A stretch of DNA of 64,000 nt from assembly GCF_001270265.1 (NCBI RefSeq), contig NZ_LGAP01000019.1, positions 1 through 64,000 on the forward strand, written 5' to 3'. A model generated the notes under the pieces. That model was not told where the DNA came from, did not search any database, and saw only the letters and a list, made by a program, of their open reading frames with translations. Origin of the DNA: Ensifer adhaerens (GTDB taxonomy: Bacteria > Pseudomonadota > Alphaproteobacteria > Rhizobiales > Rhizobiaceae). This document shows, one piece after another, positions 27,157-36,843 of the stretch (its first letter is position 1; each line of letters starts with the position of its first letter). A program made the position numbers and the translations under genes.

Positions 27157-27382
27157 TCTTTCCTCCCTGCGCATTCCTGTCTGGGGTTCCCTCTCCCGGG
27201 GACCCCGCCTCGGCGACGAGTCATAGCAGGTCAAAGCCGCGCCGCAATTAGACAAAAGGACATTTGGAACTGGAGAATTGCAATTTTGCGACAACGACGT
27301 TATAGAGGCGCTCAATTCCCGGAAATCAGTGGTAGACTCCACGGCCCGCGACACCGGCGCGGCGGACAAAAGGACTATATCC

Positions 27383-28084
27383 ATGGCTCAGCAACTGCTT
27401 ATGCCCAAGGCAACAGCCGTCTGGCTCGTCGACAATACAGCATTGTCGTTCGAACAGATTGCCACATTCTGCAAGCTGCATCCGCTCGAAGTGAAGGCTA
27501 TCGCAGATGGTGAATCGGCGCAGGGCATCAAGGGTCTAGATCCAATCGCAACCGGACAGCTGTCACGCGACGAGATCGCCCGCGCCGAGGCAAATCCGAA
27601 CCACAAGCTGAAGCTTTCGGAGCCGAAAGTCCGCGTTCCCGATTCCAAGCGCAAGGGCCCGCGCTACACGCCGGTCTCCAAGCGCCAGGATCGACCGAAC
27701 GCCATTCTCTGGCTGGTTCGCAACCATCCCGAGCTGAAGGACGCCCAGATTTCCCGCCTCGTCGGCACCACCAAGTCGACGATCGAGCAGATCCGCGAGC
27801 GCACTCACTGGAACTCGACGAACCTGACGCCGATGGATCCGGTCACACTCGGCCTGTGCTCGCAGATCGATCTCGACCTCGAGGTCGAACGCGCCGCCAA
27901 GGGCCGTCCGCTGCCGACCGCCGCCGAGCTCGGCGCAACGCTCGAAGCAGCGCAGGAAACCGAAAAGCTCAACTTCAGCTACGAGCGCGAAGAAGAGAAG
28001 GAAATCGATGCCGATGCCGTCTTCGCCAAGCTCAAGTCGCTGAAGTCGGATCGCAAGGACGAGGACGAAGACGATCACTATTGA
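27383..28084 (+). CDS. trcR: Cell-cycle transcriptional regulator TrcR (DUF1013)
   Basis: This 233-residue protein matches the DUF1013 family, named TrcR in alphaproteobacteria and tied to cell-cycle transcription. Visible parts are an N-terminal helix-turn-helix-like region ([21 protein letters not shown], near residue 11), a basic linker ([16 protein letters not shown]), a second HTH-like region ([23 protein letters not shown]) and an acidic tail ([17 protein letters not shown]). ATG 27383 has AAAAGGA 8 bases upstream. A strong terminator follows. Confidence 0.85.
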   Translation: MAQQLLMPKATAVWLVDNTALSFEQIATFCKLHPLEVKAIADGESAQGIKGLDPIATGQLSRDEIARAEANPNHKLKLSEPKVRVPDSKRKGPRYTPVSKRQDRPNAILWLVRNHPELKDAQISRLVGTTKSTIEQIRERTHWNSTNLTPMDPVTLGLCSQIDLDLEVERAAKGRPLPTAAELGATLEAAQETEKLNFSYEREEEKEIDADAVFAKLKSLKSDRKDEDEDDHY

Positions 28085-28105
28085 TCGACTTGTCATGACC
28101 TGACG

Positions 28106-28137
28106 AAAAAGCCCGGATCACTCGATCCGGGCTTTTT
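28106..28137. terminator. Bidirectional terminator between trcR and ectC
   Basis: A perfect 14-bp stem (28106-28119 with 28124-28137) around the loop ACTC has A5 on one side and T6 on the other. It serves convergent trcR and ectC. Confidence 0.93.
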
Positions 28138-28149
28138 TGTTCGCAGGTT

Positions 28150-28536
28150 TCAATAGGCCGAACCGGATTGATCCCTGAGATTATGCCGCTCGGTCCCCTT
28201 GAGCGGCGGATTGAAGACGCTGACGAGGATCAGATCCTCGTCCTTTCCTCCCCGCAGAAAATGCTTGTCGTGCTGATCGAGCACATAGATGTCGCCCTGA
28301 CGAATGGGAAAGACATTGCCCTGCATATCCCCCACCTCACCCTGGCCGGCGATGCAGTAGCAGGCCTCGAGATGATTGCGGTATTCCAGCAGCGAAACGG
28401 TGTTGGCGCGAACGATGGTGTGGCAGACCGTAAAGCCCATGCCATCCTTTTCCGTCAGCAGGCGGTGACTGGTGCCGCTCCCCCATTCGACGAAGTGATC
28501 GGTGGCCTCGATATCCTGCAGGCTGCGCACGAACAT
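28150..28536 (-). CDS. ectC: Ectoine synthase, stand-alone gene
   Basis: This 128-residue cupin matches EctC along its length. Residues known to bind iron or substrate in studied EctC proteins are kept: Thr40, Tyr52, His55, Glu57, and Tyr84/His92 (numbered 85/93 there) in YVLDQHDKH. EctC cyclises N-gamma-acetyl-diaminobutyrate to the osmoprotectant ectoine. No ectA or ectB is nearby, so it may act on an imported or differently made precursor, or have another substrate. AGGAGG lies 8 bases before the ATG. It diverges from a LysR gene across 137 bases. Confidence 0.85.
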   Translation of the reverse strand: MFVRSLQDIEATDHFVEWGSGTSHRLLTEKDGMGFTVCHTIVRANTVSLLEYRNHLEACYCIAGQGEVGDMQGNVFPIRQGDIYVLDQHDKHFLRGGKDEDLILVSVFNPPLKGTERHNLRDQSGSAY

Positions 28537-28552
28537 GTGCTATATCCTCCTA

Positions 28553-28648
28553 TGAGAAATTCTTACATGACGAAGACCGGAATGCGTTCTCGTGATGTTG
28601 AAATCCTTATCCCACGGGACTTCTCGATAGAAAAACGACGATTTCTCA
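28553..28648. promoter_or_regulatory. Symmetric 8-base inverted repeats in the ectC/LysR control region
   Basis: TGAGAAAT at 28553-28560 and ATTTCTCA at 28641-28648 are exact complements, lying 17 and 26 bases outside the ectC and LysR start codons. Their placement suggests a pair of regulator sites at a divergent promoter, possibly for the LysR protein. Confidence 0.4.
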
Positions 28649-28673
28649 AGAGATAGTTGAGGAGAATTTGCAG

Positions 28674-29552
28674 ATGCTTCCGCCACTCGGCATGCTTCGC
28701 GCCTTCGAGGCCGCCGCCCGATTGGCCAGTTTCTCACGCGCGGCCGACGAATTGAATGTGACGCACGCCGCGGTCAGCCACCAGATCCGACTGCTGGAGG
28801 AATGGTTCGGCCGGCCGCTGTTCCTGAGGGAAAAACGCGGCGTGCGGCTCCTAGAGGATGCCGAGCGGCTGGCGGATATCTTGACGTCGTGTTTCGACCG
28901 CATCGCGATCGAGACGGAGATATTGCGAGCCAATGCCAAGTCGTCGATCACCGTCGCCTGCATCCCGTCGATCGCCACGCGCTGGCTCATACCAGCGCTC
29001 AGCGATTTCCTCGAACGGCACCCGGACATCGATGTAAAGGTAATCTACGCGATGGCCGAGCAGAGGCTGCGGGAGACGGGTTGCGACGTGCTCATCACCC
29101 TCGGTGCCGACCTATCCGTCGGGACTCAATGCGACCGGCTGTTTTCACGCGTGAACCGCCCGGTCGCCAGCCCTCGTTACATCGAGCGCAAAGGCGCGCT
29201 CGACACACCAGAGGCAATCACCACCGCGGACCTGCTTCACGACGAGACGACCGCGCGGTGGCAAGAGTGGTTTGCGACAGCCGGCCTGCCCATGGCCCGA
29301 CCGCCGCAGCGCGGTCCGGTCTTCCAGGACTTCAACCTGCTGGCGACGGCCGTGATCGCCGGCCATGGCGTGGCGCTCTGCCCGGTCGAAGTCTTTCGCC
29401 GCGAGATCGAGCGTGGCGATCTCCTCATCCTCTCGCAGATAGCCACGCTTGAAGACGAGAGCTACTTTCTCATCACCAAAAGCACGCGCAGCAAACCGGT
29501 GGCAGCCTTCAGCGCGTGGTTCAGTTCTGTCGTTCGACCGGGGGCACCTTAG
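28674..29552 (+). CDS. LysR-family transcriptional regulator (GcvA-like)
   Basis: This 292-residue regulator has the N-terminal winged helix LRAFEAAARLASFSRAADELNVTHAAVSHQIRLLEEWFGRPLF, typical of the GcvA/AmpR group, then a periplasmic-binding-protein-like effector domain (from ~residue 90, SSITVACIPSIATRWLIPAL). ATG 28674 is preferred over the TTG at 28668 because GAGGAG is 9 bases upstream of the ATG but too close to the TTG. LysR genes usually control the divergent neighbour, here ectC; this is inference. Confidence 0.88.
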   Translation: MLPPLGMLRAFEAAARLASFSRAADELNVTHAAVSHQIRLLEEWFGRPLFLREKRGVRLLEDAERLADILTSCFDRIAIETEILRANAKSSITVACIPSIATRWLIPALSDFLERHPDIDVKVIYAMAEQRLRETGCDVLITLGADLSVGTQCDRLFSRVNRPVASPRYIERKGALDTPEAITTADLLHDETTARWQEWFATAGLPMARPPQRGPVFQDFNLLATAVIAGHGVALCPVEVFRREIERGDLLILSQIATLEDESYFLITKSTRSKPVAAFSAWFSSVVRPGAP

Positions 29553-29561
29553 GAAGGACGA

Positions 29562-31469
29562 TCAGATGCCAATGCCCTTCGCGTGCAGCACCGCCGCGAT
29601 CTCGTCGAGGATCGCCGGATCGTCGATGGTCGCCGGCATTTTCCACGGTTGGCGATCGGCAATCTTCTGGATCGTCGCGCGCAGGATCTTGCCGGATCGG
29701 GTTTTCGGCAGGCGCTTGACGCACATCGCCGTCCGGAAGGCGGCAACCGGCCCGATGCGATCGCGCACCAGGCTGATGACCTCTCGCTCGATCTCGGATG
29801 TTTCACGGGAAACATTGGAGTTGATGACCAGAAAACCGGCAGGGATCTGCCCCTTCAGATCGTCGGCAATGCCGATGACCGCGCATTCCGCGACATCCGG
29901 GTGGCTGGCGCACACTTCCTCCATGGCGCCCGTCGACAGTCGGTGGCCGGCGACATTGATGATGTCGTCCGTGCGCGCCATGATGAAGACATAACCATCA
30001 TCGTCGAGGTAGCCGGCATCGGCCGTCTTGTAGTAGCCGGGGAACTCCTCGAGATAGGCTGCGCGGAACCGATGGTCGGCATTCCAGAGCGTCGGCAGAC
30101 AACCCGGCGGTAGGGGCAGCTTGACCACGACATTGCCCAATGTGCCCGCTTCGACCGGATGACCGGCATCGTCGAGAATCTGAACATCGTAGCCGGGCAG
30201 CGGTACGGCCGGCGATCCGTATTTGACGGGTAGAAGTCCGAGCCCAAGCGGGTTCCCGGCAACCGGCCAGCCCGTTTCCGTCTGCCACCAATGGTCGATG
30301 ATCGGTACGCCCAAGGCCCTTTCGGCCCAACGGATGGTGTCGGGATCGGCCCGTTCGCCAGCCAGAAACAACGCGCGAAACTGCTGGAGATCATAGTTCG
30401 CGACCAGCGCGGCATCAGGATCTTCCTTGCGGATGGCGCGCAGCGCTGTCGGGGCGGTGAACATGACGACCACGCCGTGTTCCGCAATGATCCGCCAGTA
30501 GGTGCCGGGATCCGGCGTGCCGACGGGCTTGCCTTCGAACAGGATCGAGGTGTTGCCGTTCAGAAGCGGGCCATAGACGATGAACGAATGCCCGACGACC
30601 CAGCCGATGTCGGACGCGGCCCAGAAGACTTCGCCCGGCTGAACGCCGAAGAAATTCTGCATCGACCATTTCAACGCAACCATATGGCCGCCATTATCGC
30701 GCACGACTCCCTTCGGCTGGCCGGTGGTGCCGGAGGTATAGAGAACGTAAAGCGGATCGGTGGACGCCACCGGCGTGCAGCCGGCTTCGTCGCCGGCCTC
30801 CTTTGCCGCCGCGAGTGCTGAGGCATAGTCGATATCGCGCACCGGCGTCATGTCGGCCTCAAGCATGTCGCGCTGGTAGACGAGGCAATGTGCCGGCTTG
30901 TGTTCGGCGATCGTCAGCGCCGCATCAAGCAGCGGCTTGTAGGCGACGGTGCGGCCGGGCTCGATGCCGCAGCTGGCAGAAACGATCAGTTTGGCCTGGC
31001 AATCGTCGATGCGAACGGCAAGCTCGTTGGCGGCGAAGCCGCCAAACACCACCGAGTGCACGGCGCCGACGCGGGCGGCGGCAAGCATCGCCACCGCGGC
31101 CTGCGGGATCATCGGCATATAGATGATGATGCGATCGCCTTTGTCGACGCCGAGCTTGCGATAGACGGCCGCCAGCGCTTTGACGTCGTCGAGCAGCGCG
31201 CCATAGGAGATGCGCTCGATGCTGGACGTGACCGGGCTGTCGTAGATGAAGGCGATCTGCTCGCCGCGTCCCGCCTCGACATGCCGGTCCAGGCAATTGT
31301 AGCAGCTGTTGGTCACCCCATCGGGAAACCAGTGGCCGTAGATGCCAGCTTCAGCCTCGAAGGCACGCTCCGGTCTTTCGAACCAGTCGATCGCCTCTGC
31401 GGCCTCTGACCAGAACCCCTCCGGATCCGTCTTCCACGCGCCATACACTTCGGAATAGCGGCTCGCCAT
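29562..31469 (-). CDS. prpE: Propionyl-CoA synthetase (PrpE-type acyl-CoA synthetase)
   Basis: This 635-residue AMP-forming synthetase is related to Acs but has PrpE traits: YTSGTTGQPKGVVRDNGGH in the A3 region, RYSEVYGAWKTDPEGFW at the N-terminus and MARTDDIINVAGHRL near residue 515. The C-terminal KTRSGKILRAT holds the catalytic Lys. It probably activates propionate (or another short acid) to its CoA ester. ATG 31469 has GGGAGGAG 8 bases upstream. Its sequence NVSRETSE encodes a near-perfect parS (29799-29814). Confidence 0.88.
   Translation of the reverse strand: MASRYSEVYGAWKTDPEGFWSEAAEAIDWFERPERAFEAEAGIYGHWFPDGVTNSCYNCLDRHVEAGRGEQIAFIYDSPVTSSIERISYGALLDDVKALAAVYRKLGVDKGDRIIIYMPMIPQAAVAMLAAARVGAVHSVVFGGFAANELAVRIDDCQAKLIVSASCGIEPGRTVAYKPLLDAALTIAEHKPAHCLVYQRDMLEADMTPVRDIDYASALAAAKEAGDEAGCTPVASTDPLYVLYTSGTTGQPKGVVRDNGGHMVALKWSMQNFFGVQPGEVFWAASDIGWVVGHSFIVYGPLLNGNTSILFEGKPVGTPDPGTYWRIIAEHGVVVMFTAPTALRAIRKEDPDAALVANYDLQQFRALFLAGERADPDTIRWAERALGVPIIDHWWQTETGWPVAGNPLGLGLLPVKYGSPAVPLPGYDVQILDDAGHPVEAGTLGNVVVKLPLPPGCLPTLWNADHRFRAAYLEEFPGYYKTADAGYLDDDGYVFIMARTDDIINVAGHRLSTGAMEEVCASHPDVAECAVIGIADDLKGQIPAGFLVINSNVSRETSEIEREVISLVRDRIGPVAAFRTAMCVKRLPKTRSGKILRATIQKIADRQPWKMPATIDDPAILDEIAAVLHAKGIGI
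29799..29814. other. parS-like site inside prpE
   Basis: TGTTTCACGGGAAACA differs from the 16-base ParB site at one position, in the central CACGTG (T to G). It is read through as NVSRET in PrpE. Confidence 0.55.
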
Positions 31470-31603
31470 ATCCGTTCTCCTCCCAATGCATGCCGGGCAA
31501 TGCCCGGCCTCCTCTTGCACAAGGATAGGCTAATGAGAACGAAGGTGAACCCCGACGAAAGCGTAATACCAACCTGCGCTGATATCATGCGACGTTTTGG
31601 CTT

Positions 31604-32281
31604 TCAGCGCGATCCGAAGATCGCCGAACCGACGCGCACGCTGGTGGCGCCGAACTGCACTGCCGTTTCGAAATCCCCGGACATGCCCATCGACAGCCTG
31701 TCGAGCTGGCATTCGCGGCCAAGCTTCGCCAGCAGCGCAAAGTGCGGGCCGGGGTTCTCGTCGACCGGCGGAATGCACATCAGCCCCTCGATCGCGATAT
31801 CGAGCTCCTCACGGCAGAAGGTCACGAAGGCGACGGTTTCCGCGGGCGCAATGCCGGCCTTCTGCGGTTCCAGCCCGGTATTGACCTGGATGTAGAGACG
31901 AAGCTTCCTGTCCTGGCGCTTCATTTCCGCCGAGATCGCCCGCGCAATCTTCTCGCGATCAACAGTTTCGATGACGTCGAAGAGCGCAACGGCTTCGGCC
32001 GCCTTGTTGGATTGCAACGGCCCGATCAGATGCAGCACCAGATCCGGTGTTTCGCCCTTCAGCAGCGGCCATTTGCCCTGTGCTTCCTGCACGCGGTTTT
32101 CGCCGAACACGCGCTGGCCAGCCTCGATCACCGGACGGATCGCGTCAGTGTCGAATGTCTTGGAAACGGCAACGAGGCTGACGGCATTTTTCGGGCGCTT
32201 TGCCGCCTTCTCCGCCGTGTGAATCCGGCTCACGACATCGTGCAACCGTTCTTGAACTTCCATGGACTTATTCTCCGACAT
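31604..32281 (-). CDS. YggS/PROSC-family PLP-binding protein
   Basis: This 225-residue cytoplasmic protein binds PLP through the Lys of LVAVSKTF (near residue 40) and matches the PLPBP family: FGENRVQEAQGKW, HLIGPLQSNKA, IQVNTGLEPQKAG, LSMGMSGDFETAVQFGATSVRVGSAIFG. The family keeps vitamin B6 and amino-acid pools in balance and has no known catalytic activity. The start at 32281 has GGAAG upstream; a longer in-frame extension runs into the leuS control region. It diverges from leuS. Confidence 0.92.
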   Translation of the reverse strand: MSENKSMEVQERLHDVVSRIHTAEKAAKRPKNAVSLVAVSKTFDTDAIRPVIEAGQRVFGENRVQEAQGKWPLLKGETPDLVLHLIGPLQSNKAAEAVALFDVIETVDREKIARAISAEMKRQDRKLRLYIQVNTGLEPQKAGIAPAETVAFVTFCREELDIAIEGLMCIPPVDENPGPHFALLAKLGRECQLDRLSMGMSGDFETAVQFGATSVRVGSAIFGSR

Positions 32282-32487
32282 AACGACTTCCGGACGATGA
32301 CCTAGCGGATTAGGCAAACTTGCGCGCCTTGCCAAGGCCATCGCCGTAGAACCCGGCCCAAATCCGCCAAAGTGTCGAGCCAAACCCTTCGAAAACTTGA
32401 CCACCAAGCGGTTTCATGATGAAGGTCACCCCAACTATCATGAGGGCGCTCCCTTGCCCCGCAGAACTTCCGGAACACCTAAAAGAC

Positions 32488-35118
32488 ATGTCTACAGAAC
32501 GATATAATCCGCGTGATGCCGAGCCGCGTTGGCAGCAGGAATGGGAAAACGGCCAGGTCTTCCAGACCGAGAACGATGATCCGCGCGAAAAATATTACGT
32601 GCTCGAGATGTTTCCCTATCCGTCCGGGCGCATCCACATGGGCCACGTGCGCAACTACACGATGGGTGACGTTGTCGCCCGCTACAAGCGCGCCCGCGGT
32701 TTCAACGTGCTTCACCCCATGGGTTGGGATGCATTCGGCATGCCGGCCGAAAACGCCGCCATGGAGCGCGGCGTGCACCCGGCCAGCTGGACCTACCAGA
32801 ACATTGCCTCAATGAAGGCGCAGCTGAAGGTCATGGGGCTCTCGCTCGACTGGAACCGCGAGTTCGCGACCTGCGACCCGGCCTACTATCAGCGCCAGCA
32901 GCACCTGTTCGTCGATTTTCTCGAAAAGGGCTTGGTCTACCGCAAGCAGTCCAAGGTCAACTGGGACCCGGTCGACAATACCGTTCTCGCCAACGAGCAG
33001 GTCATTGACGGCCGCGGCTGGCGTTCCGGCGCGCTCGTCGAGCAGCGCGAGCTGACGCAGTGGTTCTTCCGCATCACCGACTTCAGCCAGGAGCTGCTGG
33101 ACGCTCTGGACACGCTGGACCAGTGGCCGGAAAAAGTGCGCCTGATGCAGAAGAACTGGATCGGCCGCTCCGAAGGTCTGTCCATTCGCTGGCAGATCGT
33201 CGAGGGAACCGCTGCCCCGGAAACCACGGAACTGACCGTTTACACCACCCGTCCGGACACGCTGTTCGGCGCATCCTTCCTGGCGATCTCGGCCGATCAC
33301 CCGCTTGCCCAGCAGGCGGCCGCAAAGGATCCGGCAATCGCGGCCTTCTGCGACGAGTTCCGGCGCGCCGGAACCTCGCTGGCAGCGCTCGAGACCGCTG
33401 AAAAGAAGGGCATGGACACCGGTATCCGCGCCAGGCACCCGCTCGACGAAAGCTGGGAGCTGCCGGTTTACGTCGCCAATTTTGTCCTGATGGACTACGG
33501 CACGGGCGCGATCTTCGGTTGCCCGTCCGGTGACCAGCGCGACCTCGACTTCGCCCGCAAGTACGACCTTCCGGTCGTTCCGGTGGTCATGCCGCGGGAT
33601 GCCGATGCCGCCAGCTTCACGATCGGCGACGAAGCCTATATCGGCGACGGCGTGATGATCAATTCGCGCTTCCTCGACGGCCTGTCGACGGAACACGCCT
33701 TCGAAACCGTGGCGGCGAAGCTGGAAAAGGACATGCTGGCCGGATCACCACGCGCCGAACGCAAGGTCAATTTCCGCCTGCGCGACTGGGGCATTTCCCG
33801 TCAGCGCTATTGGGGCTGCCCGATCCCGGTCATCCATTGCGATGACTGTGGCGTCGTACCGGTTCCCAAGGCCGACCTGCCTGTCATCCTGCCGCCGGAT
33901 GTCACCTTCGACAAGCCGGGCAACCCCCTCGACCGTCACCCAACCTGGCGGCATGTGGCCTGCCCGCATTGCGGCAAGGACGCGCGTCGCGAGACCGACA
34001 CGATGGACACCTTCGTCGATTCGTCCTGGTACTTCACGCGCTTTACAGCACCTTGGGAGGACAATCCGACCGATCCGAAGGCGGCCAACCACTGGCTGCC
34101 CGTCGATCAGTATATCGGCGGCATCGAGCACGCGATCCTGCACCTGCTCTACTCACGCTTCTTTACCCGCGCGATGAAGGCCACCGGCCACGTCGCCCTC
34201 GACGAACCGTTCAAGGGCCTGTTCACCCAGGGCATGGTCGTGCACGAGACCTACAGCCGCGGCGAAGGCGCCCAGCGCGAATGGATCACGCCTGCGGAAA
34301 TCCGCATTGACGAGGTCGACGGACAGCGCCGCGCCGTTCTGCTCGAGACCGGTGAAGACATCACGATCGGTTCGATCGAGAAGATGTCGAAGTCGAAGAA
34401 GAACGTTGTCGATCCAGACGATATCATTGCCTCCTACGGCGCCGACACCGCACGCTTCTTCGTGCTCTCCGACTCGCCGCCCGACCGTGACGTCATCTGG
34501 TCCGAGGCAGGTGTTGAAGGCGCCCACCGCTTCGTTCAACGCGTCTGGCGCCTGATCGGCGAGGCGGCGGAAACGCTTCGCGCCACAGAAGCGGCGCCAG
34601 CACACGACGGCGCCGGGCTTGCTGTTTCGCAAGCCGCCCACAGGACGCTGCGCGCCGTTGAAGCCGATTACGACAAGCTGGCCTTCAACAAGGCCGTGGC
34701 GCGCATCTATGAGCTCGTGAACGTGCTTGCAGCGCCGTTGACCCAGCTTGCTGCCGGCAAGGCCGATCCGGCGCTGACGGCCGCGGCAAAGGATGCAACG
34801 TCGATCCTGGTCAACCTGATCGCCCCGATGATGCCGCACCTTGCCGAAGAATGCTGGCAGGCGATCGGCGGCAAGGGTCTGATTGCCGAAAGCGGTTGGC
34901 CGAAGTTTGATGCAGCGCTTGTCGTCGAGAATGAAGTCACGCTGCCGGTCCAGATCAACGGCAAGAAGCGCGCCGATTTGACAATCGCGCGCGATGCAGA
35001 TCAGACTACGATCGAAAATGCAGTTCTCGCTCTCGATGCCGTCAGATCCGTTCTCAACGGCAGCAGCCCCAAGAAAATCATCGTCGTGCCTCAGAGGATC
35101 GTCAATGTCGTTGTCTGA
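32488..35118 (+). CDS. leuS: Leucyl-tRNA synthetase
   Basis: This 876-residue class I synthetase charges tRNA-Leu. HMGH in [19 protein letters not shown] is the HIGH motif, KMSKSKKN is the KMSKS loop, and the CP1 editing domain (about 220-420) shows [13 protein letters not shown] and [15 protein letters not shown], the latter with the editing Asp. A zinc-ribbon-like CPHCGK occurs near residue 495. ATG 32488 fits family N-termini ([12 protein letters not shown]), although its ribosome site is weak; an in-frame extension to 32416 is not credible. It overlaps lptE by 14 bases. Confidence 0.97.
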   Translation: MSTERYNPRDAEPRWQQEWENGQVFQTENDDPREKYYVLEMFPYPSGRIHMGHVRNYTMGDVVARYKRARGFNVLHPMGWDAFGMPAENAAMERGVHPASWTYQNIASMKAQLKVMGLSLDWNREFATCDPAYYQRQQHLFVDFLEKGLVYRKQSKVNWDPVDNTVLANEQVIDGRGWRSGALVEQRELTQWFFRITDFSQELLDALDTLDQWPEKVRLMQKNWIGRSEGLSIRWQIVEGTAAPETTELTVYTTRPDTLFGASFLAISADHPLAQQAAAKDPAIAAFCDEFRRAGTSLAALETAEKKGMDTGIRARHPLDESWELPVYVANFVLMDYGTGAIFGCPSGDQRDLDFARKYDLPVVPVVMPRDADAASFTIGDEAYIGDGVMINSRFLDGLSTEHAFETVAAKLEKDMLAGSPRAERKVNFRLRDWGISRQRYWGCPIPVIHCDDCGVVPVPKADLPVILPPDVTFDKPGNPLDRHPTWRHVACPHCGKDARRETDTMDTFVDSSWYFTRFTAPWEDNPTDPKAANHWLPVDQYIGGIEHAILHLLYSRFFTRAMKATGHVALDEPFKGLFTQGMVVHETYSRGEGAQREWITPAEIRIDEVDGQRRAVLLETGEDITIGSIEKMSKSKKNVVDPDDIIASYGADTARFFVLSDSPPDRDVIWSEAGVEGAHRFVQRVWRLIGEAAETLRATEAAPAHDGAGLAVSQAAHRTLRAVEADYDKLAFNKAVARIYELVNVLAAPLTQLAAGKADPALTAAAKDATSILVNLIAPMMPHLAEECWQAIGGKGLIAESGWPKFDAALVVENEVTLPVQINGKKRADLTIARDADQTTIENAVLALDAVRSVLNGSSPKKIIVVPQRIVNVVV

Positions 35119-35629
35119 TAGAGCTGGCTCCCGCATCCGGTCGATCCCGATGCTGGCTGGTGTTCTTATGTTGACCGCGCTCGCCGGCTGCCAGGTCAAG
35201 CCGCTTTATTCCGACGCCGTCGGCACATCGGCGGCGCTTGCGTCGATCGAAATCTCCGATGCCGACGACCGCGTCGAGCAGGAAGTGCGCAACGCATTGA
35301 TCTTCCTGGCCGCTGGCGGCCAGGGCGAACCCGTGAACCCGCAATATCACCTCGCGCTGAACGTCACGACACGTGCCATGGGCGTGCTCTATGATCAGGC
35401 GAGGGACCGGGCAGGGGCAGGGCGTATCGTCGTCAAGGCCGACTACAATCTGTCCAAGACCGGCACGGGCGAAACCATCAAATCGGGCAACCGGACCGCT
35501 GTCGCGCTTGTCGACTTCCCGGTGCAGGAGTTTGCCAAGGTCCGCGCCGTCCGCGATGGTGAGAACCGCGCTGCAAAGGAACTGGCAGAGCTGATCCGGG
35601 CTGACATCGCCGCGGCCCTCAGCCGCTAG
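35105..35629 (+). CDS. lptE: LPS-assembly lipoprotein LptE
   Basis: This 174-residue outer-membrane lipoprotein has a signal peptide ending in the lipobox LAGC, with Cys29 as the modified residue. It matches the alphaproteobacterial LptE family, which plugs the LptD barrel and helps place LPS in the outer membrane. It lies between leuS and holA, the usual order, starts inside the leuS end and has AGAGGA 6 bases upstream. Residues QVKPLYSD and a basic helix at the C-terminus ([20 protein letters not shown]) are typical. Confidence 0.88.
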   Translation: MSLSDRAGSRIRSIPMLAGVLMLTALAGCQVKPLYSDAVGTSAALASIEISDADDRVEQEVRNALIFLAAGGQGEPVNPQYHLALNVTTRAMGVLYDQARDRAGAGRIVVKADYNLSKTGTGETIKSGNRTAVALVDFPVQEFAKVRAVRDGENRAAKELAELIRADIAAALSR

Positions 35630-35641
35630 GCCGGTGGTGGA

Positions 35642-36676
35642 ATGAGCGAAGTCAAGTCGCACGAATTCGACTCTTTCCTTCAGAAGTCAGCGGGACTCTA
35701 TCGCCTGTTTGTCCTCTACGGGCCAGACCGCGGTCTGGTCTCGGAGCGGGCAGGGGCGATCGCCTCGCGCAGCGGCGTTCCGCTCGACGATCCTTTTTCC
35801 ATCACGAAACTCGACGCCGGGGATCTGCAACAGAGCCCCGGCCGCTTGCTCGACGAGGTCAACTCGATCGGACTCTTCGGCGGCGAAAAACTCGTCTGGG
35901 TGCGAGGCGCCGCCAACGAGAAGGCGCTCGTCGATGCCCTGCAGATTCTGGCCGGCGAGCCGCCCACCGGCAGCTATGTTCTCGTCGAAGCGGGCGATCT
36001 CAAGAAGGGATCGGCGCTACGCAAGGTCGCCGAGACGGCGCGTTCGATCGCGACCATCGCCTGCTATAGCGACGATGCCCGCAGCCTGCAGGCCTTGATC
36101 GACAAGGAACTCGGCGAGGAAAAGCTCGGCATTACCCCGGCTGCACGCGAGCGGCTGATGGAGGCGCTTGGTGGTGACCGCCTGGCCTCGCGCAACGAAG
36201 TGCGCAAGCTGGCGCTCTATTGCCGCGGCAAGGCGACGGTCGACGAATCGGATGTGACCGACATTGTCGGTGATGCCAGCGCCATCTCTGTCGATGATGC
36301 GGTGGATGCAGTCCTGAAAGGTGATCTTGACGGTCTGATGCACGCAATGCAGAAGATAACCACGTCAAAAACGCCCGCCTTCCTCGTTTTGCAGGGGTGC
36401 CTCAGGCAGTTTCAGCAGCTTGATTTGATGCGTGCCGAAATGGACGCCAGCCGTCAGCAGGCCGGCCAGGTTATCGCCACCATGGGCCGGCACCTGCATT
36501 TTCGCCGCAAGCCCATCATCGAAGCCGCTCTCAGGCATTGGTCTTCGCCGGCGATCCGCCGCGAACTGACACGGCTGCAGAATACGATCTACCAGAGCCG
36601 TACGCGCCAGAGCCTCGAAGAGAGCATGGTGCTGCAGAACCTGATGGCGATTGCCGTACAATCAGGCAGGCGCTAG
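35642..36676 (+). CDS. holA: DNA polymerase III subunit delta
   Basis: This 344-residue clamp-loader subunit opens the beta sliding clamp. The N-terminal AAA+-like domain (~20-145: LFVLYGPDRGLVSERAG, GGEKLVWVRGA) lacks a working P-loop, as expected for delta, and is followed by the helical collar domain (from ~210). The 12-base gap after lptE implies co-transcription with leuS-lptE. The composite repeat at 36671-36796 follows. Confidence 0.92.
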   Translation: MSEVKSHEFDSFLQKSAGLYRLFVLYGPDRGLVSERAGAIASRSGVPLDDPFSITKLDAGDLQQSPGRLLDEVNSIGLFGGEKLVWVRGAANEKALVDALQILAGEPPTGSYVLVEAGDLKKGSALRKVAETARSIATIACYSDDARSLQALIDKELGEEKLGITPAARERLMEALGGDRLASRNEVRKLALYCRGKATVDESDVTDIVGDASAISVDDAVDAVLKGDLDGLMHAMQKITTSKTPAFLVLQGCLRQFQQLDLMRAEMDASRQQAGQVIATMGRHLHFRRKPIIEAALRHWSSPAIRRELTRLQNTIYQSRTRQSLEESMVLQNLMAIAVQSGRR

Positions 36677-36796
36677 CGCATTTTCAGGAAAAGTGCGAAG
36701 CGGTTTTCCGTCAGGAAATGCTTGGAAACAAAGAGATAGGGCGTTTCTGCGACTCCGTTTAAACCGGAAACGCACTAAGCACCCGCTTTCGCGGGC
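36671..36796. repeat. Composite palindromic element between holA and parB
   Basis: Three folds lie in tandem: GCATTTTC-GGAAAA with TTTTCC-GGAAATGC (about 36678-36720), GCGTTTC with GAAACGC (about 36741-36772, with GTTTAAAC inside), and CCCGC-TTTC-GCGGG (36782-36795). The first two match, as I recall, a palindromic repeat dispersed through Rhizobiales intergenic regions. Convergent holA and parB both end here, so it may also act as a shared terminator. Confidence 0.6.
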
Positions 36797-36843
36797 GCAG
36801 GTCAACATGTAACGATAGTCGGGAAAACCGGAGAGCTTCGCTC

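Noticed and set aside
36678-36772. Named small-RNA family (for example suhB/mmgR-like) for the holA-parB element
   Set aside because: It looks like a dispersed repeat, but I cannot match it to a specific RNA family from memory, so I list it only as a repeat.
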